A program made the position numbers and the translations under genes. From VAXT01 sp963698015 (lineage in GTDB: Bacteria > Actinomycetota > Thermoleophilia > Gaiellales > Gaiellaceae), in the NCBI GenBank assembly GCA_963698015.1, contig OY969109.1, forward strand, positions 310,001 through 374,000: DNA of 64,000 nucleotides, written 5' to 3'. The notes under the pieces are model-generated. The model ran no database searches. It was not told the DNA's origin and was given only the letters and a program-made list of their open reading frames with translations. Shown here in pieces: positions 50,204-56,944 of this stretch (its first letter is position 1; each line of letters begins with the position of its first letter).

Positions 50204-50842
50204 ATGAGCGGGGTCTGGCTCGCGTCGTACCTTGTACTGTGGCTCGTCGTCCTCGTGCTCGCGTTCCTGCTCGCGGGGTCGCTCCGCCAGCTCGGCCTGA
50301 TGCAGCTGCGCCTCGGTGACGATCCCGGCGCGCTGATCACCGACACGGGTCTCGAGCGTGGAGCCCAGGCCCCCGAGTTCGTCGCCGCGGACTCGGAGTC
50401 CGGCGAGCCGGTCTCGCTGTACGAGCTGCCCCCCGTTCCGAGGCTGCTCGTCTTCGCCTCGCCCGGCTGTCTCTCGTGCCGCGAGCTGATCCCGGGCCTG
50501 AACGAGGTGCGCAAGACGCGGAGCGGCGAGTTCGACTTCCTCGTCGTCTGCCGCGGCGATACCGAGTCGTGCCAGTCGTTCGGGCGCATGAACCGCCTCG
50601 AGGCGCCGATGGTGATCGACACGAACGGGCAGATCGAGAAGGACTACCTGGTCACGCTCACGCCGTTCGCCTACCTGCTCGACCACGAGGGACGGGTCGT
50701 GATGCGCGGCGTCGCGAACGACTGGCGCCAGCTCGAGTCGTTGCTCGACCAGGAGGGAACGCTCCAGGCGGGCCGCGGCTGGGTCGACGCGGAAGGGAAC
50801 GGGGACGGCTCGGCCGTCGCCGAGGAGCACTCGCATGGCTAG
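50204..50842 (+). CDS. MauD-like membrane-tethered thioredoxin-fold protein
   Basis: A 212-residue protein. One N-terminal helix (about 4-25, VWLASYLVLWLVVLVLAFLL), linker, then a thioredoxin/AhpC-fold domain facing outside. It has GAQAPEFVAADSESG and the redox motif SPGCLSCREL (Cys89, Cys92), with TPFAYLLDHEGRVV carrying the cis-Pro region. Layout equals MauD, which forms disulfides in the methylamine dehydrogenase light chain. ATG 50204 has GAGGA 6 bases upstream. Its stop overlaps the next start by 8 bases. Confidence 0.82.
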   Translation: MSGVWLASYLVLWLVVLVLAFLLAGSLRQLGLMQLRLGDDPGALITDTGLERGAQAPEFVAADSESGEPVSLYELPPVPRLLVFASPGCLSCRELIPGLNEVRKTRSGEFDFLVVCRGDTESCQSFGRMNRLEAPMVIDTNGQIEKDYLVTLTPFAYLLDHEGRVVMRGVANDWRQLESLLDQEGTLQAGRGWVDAEGNGDGSAVAEEHSHG

Positions 50843-51593
50843 AACGGCCAGGGTCGGCGGGCTCGTCGCGCTCGCGGGCGCCTTCGGGCTCGTCGCAGCG
50901 ATGCTCGCCGGCGATGCGGATCCGTCCGTCGGCGTCCCGTCGGTCTTCGTGCTCGTCAGCCTGAGCCTCGTCGTCGGGCTGTCGACCGCCGCCAGTCCCT
51001 GAGGGCTGTCCATGGTCGGACAGATCGGCCCCCTCGTGCAGGTGGGCAGGAAAAAGACAGCGCTCGCCCTCCACGTTCTCGGCGGCGTCCTCGGCGGCCT
51101 CACGATCGGAGTCCTGCTCGGCTTCGCGGGCGTCCTCCTGCGAAGCGCGATCGGCGACGCCCTCGACACGGTCTTCGTCGTCGTCGTCCCCGCTGCGCTG
51201 GTCTACGCGGCGTCCGTCGACCTCGGCCTGCTGCGCGTACGGCCGATCACCTGGGTCCGGCAGACGCCCGGAGACTGGCCCTGCTCGATGGGCCACTACC
51301 CGGGGATCTTCGCCTGGGGCTTCGACCTCGGCCTCGGCGTCACGACGCGCATCCCGTACCAGTCGCTGCTCGTCGTCCCGCTCTCCGCGTTCCTCGTCGG
51401 GGACATGGCGAGCGCAGTCGCGATCACGACCGCCTACGGAGCAGCGCGCGCGCTCGCAGTCGTCGCCGCCGTCACGTCCGCGAACGACGACTTTCCGGCG
51501 GTCTGCGACGCGATCCAGAACCGGGTGCTGACGTTGAAGAAGCTCGTCGGTGTGACGGCCCTTGTAATTGCCGGCCTAATCGTGATTTCCTAG
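50835..51593 (+). CDS. CcdA/MauF-like thiol-disulfide membrane protein with in-frame TGA; candidate selenoprotein
   Basis: Read through the TGA at 51000-51002, this is one 252-residue polytopic protein. Helices at about 8-25 and 34-50 lead to TAASP-U-GLSMVGQIGPL, then more helices and GDWPCSMGHYPG (Cys150). In DsbD/CcdA proteins two Cys sit in TPC/SPC motifs of different helices (TPCVLPM and TPCTTAPL in E. coli DsbD) and relay electrons across the membrane. The TGA replaces exactly the first of these Cys, and the frame is open on both sides with no change in codon style. Alternatives: a TGC-to-TGA mutation or sequencing error, or two genes (50835-51002 of 55 residues, and 51012-51593 of 193 from ATG 51012). 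Sec is an inference until sel genes are found. Confidence 0.6.
51003..51047 (+). promoter_or_regulatory. SECIS-like hairpins after the in-frame TGA
   Basis: Two candidates. (1) CTGTCC-ATGGTC-GGACAG (51006-51023), whose loop contains GGTC as in the E. coli fdhF SECIS, but it begins only 3 bases after TGA. (2) GCCCCCT-CGTGC-AGG-T-GGGC (51028-51047): 7 bp with one bulged T, 5-base loop with G second, loop 32 bases after TGA, within the 16-37 range of bacterial SECIS models as I recall them. Neither is proof. Confidence 0.35.
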
Positions 51594-51612
51594 CGGAACG
51601 GGAGGTGAGGGG

Positions 51613-51861
51613 ATGAAGGACGGATCGATCTACCTGCTCAGCCGGCAGGTGAAGGGCGACCACGGAGAGTCGTACATGCAGAACGTGACCGTGTTCGCAC
51701 CGAGCGCGGCCCAGGCCAAGGCGATCGTCGACGACCAGTTCGCGGCGTTCCGTCAGGGGGCGAGGGGCCAGGAGCGCGCCTATCAGGCGCTGCCCAAGTT
51801 CTCGGTGGAGAGGGTCTCGCTCGAGGACTACAAGATGATCACGGCCGGAGTCACCACGTAA
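51613..51861 (+). CDS. 82-residue protein of unknown function in the Mau-like cluster
   Basis: A soluble alpha/beta-looking protein (GSIYLLSRQVKGDHGESYMQ, VTVFAPSAAQAKAIVDDQF) with no Cys, Trp, signal peptide or TM helix. RBS GGAGGTGAGG precedes the ATG. It lies between the CcdA-like protein and the Cys-rich pair (4-base gap to the first), so it may assist their synthesis or targeting. No family recognised. Confidence 0.7.
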   Translation: MKDGSIYLLSRQVKGDHGESYMQNVTVFAPSAAQAKAIVDDQFAAFRQGARGQERAYQALPKFSVERVSLEDYKMITAGVTT

Positions 51862-51864
51862 CGG

Positions 51865-52338
51865 ATGGATCTCACGAACATCACCGCACGGTCGCTGGCG
51901 AGGCGCTCCTCTCGCCGGCAGTTCTTCAAGTGGCTCGGCGCGGGCTCGCTCGGAACGGGCCTCTTCCTCACGCGGACCGGGGTCTCGCTCGGCGCGGTCA
52001 CGAGCTGCGTCGGCTGCGGCGGCGGGCCATGCAACGACTGCTGGTCGCCGGCCCCCGTCTGTGAGCAGATCGGCTTCTCCTGCAAGACGTGCCAACAAGG
52101 CGGAGGATGTCCGACTGGGTGCATCACTTCCGGCGAGTGGTTCTGCTGCCTGACTTCGAGTGGCAATACGTGCCGGCAACGGTGTTCGGAGTGCAACTGC
52201 GGAGCAAACCACAACTGCAACGACCCGGCGTGCCACTGCTTCACGAACACGGCGATCCCGTGCACCCCCCGCCTCCACTCGGGCGACCAGCCATGCAAGT
52301 GTCCAGCCGAAGCGCCGATCCCGAGCCTCGCCGCCTAG
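51865..52338 (+). CDS. Tat-exported Cys-rich protein, methylamine dehydrogenase light-chain-like, copy 1
   Basis: 157 residues. A Tat leader (SRRQFFKWLGAGSLGTGLFL, S-R-R-x-F-x-K) ends near residue 45. The mature part of about 112 residues has 21 Cys. Segments CVGCGGGPCNDC, CPTGC, SGEWFCCL and CRQRCSECNC recall the six-disulfide light chain of methylamine dehydrogenase, whose leader also has SRR...LGxxxLGxGL. The two Trp that form its TTQ cofactor are not both present: W in GEWFCC is shared with copy 2, the other (DCWSP) is not. Hence not a methylamine dehydrogenase subunit as known. MauE/MauD/CcdA-like neighbours would make its disulfides. Confidence 0.78.
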   Translation: MDLTNITARSLARRSSRRQFFKWLGAGSLGTGLFLTRTGVSLGAVTSCVGCGGGPCNDCWSPAPVCEQIGFSCKTCQQGGGCPTGCITSGEWFCCLTSSGNTCRQRCSECNCGANHNCNDPACHCFTNTAIPCTPRLHSGDQPCKCPAEAPIPSLAA

Positions 52339-52818
52339 ATGGACCTGACGTCGGCAGCGGCTAGAAAGCTCGCCGGGAAGTCGTCCAGACGGCAGCTCTT
52401 CAAGTTTCTCGGAGTCGGATCGCTCGGAGCAGGGCTCTTCCTCACCGGGACGAAGGTTTCGCTGGGCGCGATCTCAGGCTGCGTCGGCTGCGGGGGCGGG
52501 CCCTGCAACCCGTGCGGCTCGCCGGCGGGCGTCTGCGATCAGGTGACCGGCGGCCAGTATCTGTGCAAGACGTGCGTCCAGGGCGCGGGCTGCCCTGACG
52601 GTTGTCAGACCTCCGGCGAGTGGTTCTGCTGCCTCACAACCGGCCGTGTCGGGTGCCGTTTCCGCTGCTCGGAGTGCAACTGCCCGGCGGGCTCGTGCGC
52701 GAACCCGTCGTGTCATTGCTTCACGGACATGGCCGTCCCGTGCACTCCGCGGCTGCATTCGGGCGACCAGCCGTGCACCTGTCCGGCGGTCGACGCGCCG
52801 ATCCCGAGCCTGGGCTAG
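52339..52818 (+). CDS. Tat-exported Cys-rich protein, methylamine dehydrogenase light-chain-like, copy 2
   Basis: 159 residues, paralogue of the preceding gene and starting right after its stop. Same Tat leader type (SRRQLFKFLGVGSLGAGLFL). All 21 Cys align one-to-one with copy 1, as do SGEWFCCL, CSECNC, CHCFTD/N and PCTPRLHSGDQPC. Differences are in loops (VTGGQY insert, PAGSCANPSC). An odd Cys count means at least one unpaired, cross-linked or ligand-binding Cys. Probably a hetero- or homodimeric exported redox or metal-binding protein; function unknown. Confidence 0.78.
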   Translation: MDLTSAAARKLAGKSSRRQLFKFLGVGSLGAGLFLTGTKVSLGAISGCVGCGGGPCNPCGSPAGVCDQVTGGQYLCKTCVQGAGCPDGCQTSGEWFCCLTTGRVGCRFRCSECNCPAGSCANPSCHCFTDMAVPCTPRLHSGDQPCTCPAVDAPIPSLG

Positions 52819-53108
52819 CTCTCGCGCATGAACCCCTGGCGAGCCGCGCTCACGAGCGCGACCGCCTCGGGGAAGAGCACCCGCATGGCGTCCCGCAGGG
52901 CGATCGACTGCTCGTCGGGGCTGCCCTCGACCTTCATCCGCTTCAGAGCCGCGCCGGTGAGCTCGACCGCGGTGTTGAGGGTCAGCGTCGCGAACTGCTC
53001 GCGCTGGGCCTCGGCGACCGACTCCGCCTGACGCGCCGCGAACTCCTGCAGGTTCCGCATCAACTCGTCGGGATCGCCGCCGAGTGGGAATCCGAAACTG
53101 CCTTCCAT
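52815..53108 (-). CDS. 97-residue helical protein, conserved hypothetical
   Basis: ATG 53108, 7 bases after TATCGT (53121-53116), leaderless. Sequence MEGSFGFPLGGDPDELMRNL, then long amphipathic helices (LQEFAARQAESVAEAQREQF). No Cys or TM. Convergent 4-base overlap with the Cys-rich gene. Function unknown. Confidence 0.65.
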   Translation of the reverse strand: MEGSFGFPLGGDPDELMRNLQEFAARQAESVAEAQREQFATLTLNTAVELTGAALKRMKVEGSPDEQSIALRDAMRVLFPEAVALVSAARQGFMRES

Positions 53109-53131
53109 GCAGCCCACGATAGCGAGGCGGC

Positions 53132-53683
53132 TCAGTCCAGCGTCGCGCGGTAGTTCGTCTCGACGTCGCGGACGAACTCGTCGATCGAGGCCATGCCCTG
53201 CTTCATCGCCTCCGCAAAGGGCGACCCGGTGCTCGGGCCGAGCGCCTGCTCGAGGCGCCGCGCGGCCGCTCCGACCCGGTCGAGATACGCGGGCTCGGCC
53301 AGGCGTGGAGGCGCGCCGATCGCGCGTTCGAGCTCGAGCGCGGCCTCTTCCGCCTCCTCGATCCCCTCCGGATGCTCGGTCATCCGGAGCGCCACGAGCT
53401 GCTCCCTGAGGTCCTGGAGGTCGCCTCCGCCGGCCCGCTCCTCGGCCAACTCGCAGAGCGCGATGATCGAAGCCGTGCGCCGGACGATTTCCCGACTCGT
53501 GACCTGCCCGCCCTCGTCGTCGAGCACGAGCCACATCCGCTCCTCGTCACGAACGAATGCGCAGAGGTACGTCCGCTCGTCCGGCTCCGCCTGCGCGGGC
53601 ACGACGCCTGCAACCTGCTCGTCGTCTTCGGCGAGAGCCGCGGCCGAAGCGGCGCTGCGCTCGAGGTCCTCCCTGAGCCCCAC
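53132..53683 (-). CDS. 183-residue conserved hypothetical protein
   Basis: Acidic, mostly helical protein; a central WLVLDDEGGQVTSREIVRRT is followed by helix-rich C-terminus (EEAEEAALELERAIG). GTG start 6 bases after TAAGCT, leaderless. Pairs with the upstream-lying UbiE gene through a shared symmetric promoter. Function unknown. Confidence 0.68.
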   Translation of the reverse strand: MGLREDLERSAASAAALAEDDEQVAGVVPAQAEPDERTYLCAFVRDEERMWLVLDDEGGQVTSREIVRRTASIIALCELAEERAGGGDLQDLREQLVALRMTEHPEGIEEAEEAALELERAIGAPPRLAEPAYLDRVGAAARRLEQALGPSTGSPFAEAMKQGMASIDEFVRDVETNYRATLD

Positions 53684-53689
53684 GTCGCC

Positions 53690-53699
53690 AGCTTAGACT
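53690..53699. promoter_or_regulatory. Symmetric bidirectional -10 core, hypothetical / UbiE-like
   Basis: AGCTTAGACT fits ANNNTANNNT. Minus TAAGCT (53695-53690) and plus TAGACT (53694-53699) share two bases, and each is exactly 6 bases from its GTG (53683 and 53706). Start codons are 22 bases apart, identical to the murI junction. Confidence 0.62.
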
Positions 53700-53705
53700 C
53701 GACGC

Positions 53706-54422
53706 GTGGCCTCCTTCTCCGAGCGGAACCGGGCTGCACGCGACCTGTTCGCGCCGCTCGGACCGAGCTACGACCGCTGGAGCCGGTTGCTCTCGCTCGG
53801 ACAGGACCCGCGCTGGCGGCGGTTCCTCGTCTCGCGGGTCGAGTGTGGGCCGGAGGGCTCGGTCCTCGACGTTGCGACCGGGACGGCCGCGGTGGCGATC
53901 GAGCTCGTCCGGCAGCACGGCTGCCGCGTCGTCGGGCTCGACCAGAGCCCCGAGATGCTCGCGGGCGCGCAGGCCCGGGTCGAGGCCGCCGGCCTGTCCG
54001 ATCGAATCACCCTCGTCGAAGGCGGCGCGGAGAAGCTCCCGTTCCCGGAGGGCGCGTTCGACGGGCTCACGTTCACGTACCTGATCCGCTACGTCGAAGA
54101 TCCGGGCGCGACGCTCGCCGAGCTGGCGCGAGTCGTGAAGCCGGGCGGGATCGTGGCAGGGCTCGAGTTCGGCCTGCCACGCGGTGTCTGGCGCCCGCTG
54201 TGGGAGCTCTACGTCCGCGTCGGGCTGCCCGTCTCCGGCGCGGTCATCTCGCACGGCTGGCGGGAGGTCGGCTCCTTTCTCGGGCCGAACATCCGCGACC
54301 TCCACGAGCGCCTGCCGATCCGGAAGCAGGTCGAGCTCTGGCGAGCGGCCGGGATCGAGAACGTCCGGGTGCGGCGGCTCAGCCTCGGCGGCGGCTACGT
54401 CACCTGGGGGCGCCGTTCGTGA
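53706..54422 (+). CDS. UbiE/MenG-type quinone methyltransferase
   Basis: A 238-residue SAM methyltransferase. ARDLFAPLGPSYDRWSRLLS and VLDVATGTAAVAIELVRQHG are UbiE-like; post-motif GLTFTYLIRYVEDPGATLAEL and ARVVKPGGIVAGLEFG follow. Likely C-methylation of a demethyl-menaquinone or similar ring. GTGA overlap with the next membrane gene suggests a shared quinone pathway. Confidence 0.82.
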   Translation: MASFSERNRAARDLFAPLGPSYDRWSRLLSLGQDPRWRRFLVSRVECGPEGSVLDVATGTAAVAIELVRQHGCRVVGLDQSPEMLAGAQARVEAAGLSDRITLVEGGAEKLPFPEGAFDGLTFTYLIRYVEDPGATLAELARVVKPGGIVAGLEFGLPRGVWRPLWELYVRVGLPVSGAVISHGWREVGSFLGPNIRDLHERLPIRKQVELWRAAGIENVRVRRLSLGGGYVTWGRRS

Positions 54423-55147
54423 GCGCGAGCCGGCCGGCGTTCTACGCGCTGGAGCCGGGCGGCTGGCGCGACTACCTGACGCTGCTCCATCCGCCGTACA
54501 CGCTCTGGCATCTCTCCTACGTCGCGATCGGAGCGGCCCTGGCGCCGCATTTCGAGGTCGAACGGCTCCTGGTTGCGCTGGCGGCGTTCTTCCTCGCGGT
54601 CGGCATCGGAGCGCACGCGCTCGACGAGCTCAAGGGTCACCCTCTGGAGACGCAGATCTCCGACCGCACGCTCGTCGTCCTCAGCGTCGTCTCGATCGCA
54701 GGCGCCGTCGTGCTCGGGATCTACGGCTCGATCGCCTACACGCTTTGGCTCGCGCCGCTCGTCGCCGTGGGCGCGTTCGTCGTCGTCGCGTACAACCTCG
54801 AGCTGTTCGGGGGCGCGTTCCATTCCGACGTCTGGTTCGCGCTCGACTGGGGGTCGTTCCCGCTGCTCGTCGGCTACGTCGCGATGGCCGAGCGGATCTC
54901 CCTCGGCGCGCTGCTCGCGGCCTCGTTCGCGGGCTTCCTGAGCCTCGCGCAGCGCCACCTGTCGACCCAGGTGCGCACCGTCAGGCGGCGCGTGGCCTCG
55001 GTGAGCGGCACGCTCGAGCTCGCCGACGGCGCCCGTGAGCCCGTGACGGACGTCACGCTGATCGGGGCGCCCGAGGCCGCTCTGCGCGCGATGACGTTCG
55101 CGGTCATCTCACTCGCCGTCGGCCTGGTCCTGCTTCGCCTTACGTAA
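54419..55147 (+). CDS. Polytopic membrane protein, possible UbiA-like prenyltransferase relative
   Basis: A 242-residue protein with about eight hydrophobic helices. YLTLLHPPYTLWHLSYVAIG resembles the start of UbiA-family enzymes (RPxxL region). ALDELKGHPLETQISDRTL could be a degenerate D-x-x-x-D prenyl-diphosphate motif. YNLELFGGAFHSDVWFALDW lies in the second half. Next to a UbiE homologue, so a role in quinone or prenyl-lipid synthesis is plausible, but the Asp pattern is not canonical. Confidence 0.6.
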   Translation: MSASRPAFYALEPGGWRDYLTLLHPPYTLWHLSYVAIGAALAPHFEVERLLVALAAFFLAVGIGAHALDELKGHPLETQISDRTLVVLSVVSIAGAVVLGIYGSIAYTLWLAPLVAVGAFVVVAYNLELFGGAFHSDVWFALDWGSFPLLVGYVAMAERISLGALLAASFAGFLSLAQRHLSTQVRTVRRRVASVSGTLELADGAREPVTDVTLIGAPEAALRAMTFAVISLAVGLVLLRLT

Positions 55148-55157
55148 GCACGCGATT

Positions 55158-55163
55158 TACGAT
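55158..55163 (+). promoter_or_regulatory. Leaderless -10 box of the coiled-coil membrane protein
   Basis: TACGAT lies exactly 6 bases before ATG 55170, matching the spacing at murI, UbiE and the adenosine deaminase-like gene. Confidence 0.5.
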
Positions 55164-55169
55164 GGACGC

Positions 55170-56519
55170 ATGTCGGTCGAGGCCGCGTTCGAGATCGTCT
55201 TCGCCGTCGGCGTCATCGTTGCCGCCGCGGCGCTCGCCGGAGCGGCGTTCGAGGTCGCCGGCCGCAGGGGGCTGATCGCAGCTGCGGCGGCGATCGGCGT
55301 CGGCGCTGTCGCTGCATGGGTCGCCTTCGCCTTCGAGCCCTCGACTGCGCTGGCGATCGTCGGAACCGGGCTCATCGCCTGCGAGCTCGCAGTCATCGGC
55401 GCGCTGGGCCTTCGCCGCGGCATGGCCCGCAGCCGAGCGCTGGACCGCGAGTTCGAGCGGGCGAAGACGCAGCTCGAGGCGGCAGTCGAGCGCGAAACCC
55501 GAAGCCGAACCGGAGAGATCGAACGGACGCTCGCGCGTGCGAGGGCCGATTCGCTGTCCGCGTACGCGGAGGAGGAGCGACGCCTCGCCGAGACGAGGCG
55601 CACCGCGCTCGAGGAGAGCGAGGAGCGGCTGCGCCACGGGCTCGCCCAGGCATTCACGAAGGTGCAGGGCCAGGTCGAGCAGCGGCTCGCGTCGTGGCAC
55701 CAAGATCTCGACCGCGCACAGCGGAACCTCGGCGAGCGGCTCGAGCAGGTCGCCCAGCACGAGCGGTCGCTGATCGAGGCACTGGAAGCCCGCCTCGGGA
55801 ACGACGCAGAACGGCTCCAGGCCGCCGACGAGGAGCAACGGGTCGGCGTCGTTCGGCTTCGTGAGGATCTCACGCGGGCCGTCGCCGAGTCGGCCGCGAT
55901 CGCGGAGGCCGAGCTCGAGACCCACGCGACCGAGCGCCGCCGGGCGCTCCACCAGGTCTCCGACCGGATGACCGCGAGGGAGCGCGACCTCGTCCGCAGG
56001 ATCGAGCGCGAGGAGACCGAGGCCTCGAGGCGGATCCAGAGCTCGTTCAGCGAGGTCGAGCGGCGCCAGGTCGAGCAGCTCGAGCGCGTTCTCGATCGGG
56101 CCTCCGGGAACTTCGTAGACGCGGCGACGCACGAGTTCGACGGGACGATCAGAGCCGCGCGCGAGGAGGCGGCGCGCCGGTTGCAGCGCGAGCTGGAGCG
56201 TGCCGTGCAGCGGTTCGCCCGTGAGGGTGAATCGCTGCTCGCCGACCGGATGACGCAGCTGGGCGAGTCCGGCGGCCTGCGGCTCGAGAAGAAGCTCGGG
56301 CAGGTCTCCGCGGGCCTGGAACGGCAGCGCGACGAGTTCGTGGCGACGCTCTCGAAACGGCTCGGCGAGGTCGAGGCGGACTTCCGGGGGCGGCTGGCGG
56401 CGCTCGCGGACGAGGAGCGGGCGCTCGAGGAGCGGCTCACCGAGCTCACGCGCACGATCGACCAGACCGTCTCGCGGGCCGAGCAGCGTCTCGACGCGCT
56501 GCAGGGGCTGCCGCGTTAG
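55170..56519 (+). CDS. Membrane-anchored long coiled-coil protein
   Basis: 449 residues. Three N-terminal helices (about 5-30, 33-55, 60-85) are followed by about 350 residues of heptad-rich, Glu/Arg/Ala sequence (residues 95-445), e.g. REFERAKTQLEAAVERETRS, ERLEQVAQHERSLIEALEAR and FVATLSKRLGEVEADFRGRL. The cytoplasmic coiled coil would be tens of nanometres long. Functions suggested by analogy include cell-shape or division scaffolding (DivIVA/RmuC-like), but no family motif is seen. Confidence 0.65.
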   Translation: MSVEAAFEIVFAVGVIVAAAALAGAAFEVAGRRGLIAAAAAIGVGAVAAWVAFAFEPSTALAIVGTGLIACELAVIGALGLRRGMARSRALDREFERAKTQLEAAVERETRSRTGEIERTLARARADSLSAYAEEERRLAETRRTALEESEERLRHGLAQAFTKVQGQVEQRLASWHQDLDRAQRNLGERLEQVAQHERSLIEALEARLGNDAERLQAADEEQRVGVVRLREDLTRAVAESAAIAEAELETHATERRRALHQVSDRMTARERDLVRRIEREETEASRRIQSSFSEVERRQVEQLERVLDRASGNFVDAATHEFDGTIRAAREEAARRLQRELERAVQRFAREGESLLADRMTQLGESGGLRLEKKLGQVSAGLERQRDEFVATLSKRLGEVEADFRGRLAALADEERALEERLTELTRTIDQTVSRAEQRLDALQGLPR

Positions 56520-56579
56520 GCCCCGCGCTCGGCGGGCAGGGATTCTGGTGCGGAGGACGAATCAGCGGCAGGAACGCCG

Positions 56580-56774
56580 ATGACACAGATCGCCGAACAA
56601 GAACAGAGCGAGCGCGCGAAGGTCGAGGGCTGGCGGCTCCACGTGCTGATGGAGGCGGGCTATCCGCTCCCGCTCGCCGAGCGGCTGGCGCACAGTGAGG
56701 CGGATCTCCACGCCGCGGTCGAGCTCGTCCGGCGAGGCTGCGAGCCGAAGATCGCCGCCGAGATCCTCCTCTAG
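56580..56774 (+). CDS. 64-residue conserved small protein
   Basis: Soluble helical protein: GWRLHVLMEAGYPLPLAERL, then LHAAVELVRRGCEPKIAAEI with one Cys. The pattern of two amphipathic helices with GYPLPLAE turn is a recurring actinobacterial small-protein type without assigned function. ATG 56580 with AGGAA 8 bases upstream. Confidence 0.65.
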   Translation: MTQIAEQEQSERAKVEGWRLHVLMEAGYPLPLAERLAHSEADLHAAVELVRRGCEPKIAAEILL

Positions 56775-56781
56775 CCCACGC

Positions 56782-56841
56782 CCCCACCCGGGTGGGGATG
56801 AGGAGTTCCACCCGCCACCCGCTTCGAGCGTATCGCTCGAA
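56782..56841. other. Two perfect palindromes upstream of xseA
   Basis: CCCCACCC/GGGTGGGG (56782-56797) is a 16-bp perfect palindrome 7 bases after the small-gene stop, a probable terminator. TTCGAGCG-TAT-CGCTCGAA (56823-56841) is an 8-bp dyad about 90 bases before the xseA promoter and could be an operator. It does not match the actinobacterial LexA box CGAACnnnnGTTCG. Confidence 0.4.
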
Positions 56842-56944
56842 CGCGCGCACGGGTGCGGCAGAAGTGCGACAACTTCGTGTCGACCTGCGAGAGCGGGCCT
56901 GGGCGGCGCCGAGCGCACGCCACTCAGGGCGTAGCATCAGAGCC

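Noticed and set aside
50835..51002. Simple 55-residue membrane peptide ending at TGA
   Set aside because: The frame continues open for 193 residues and the TGA falls on a conserved Cys position; kept only as an alternative reading.
56823..56841. LexA/SOS box upstream of xseA
   Set aside because: Sequence does not match CGAACnnnnGTTCG.
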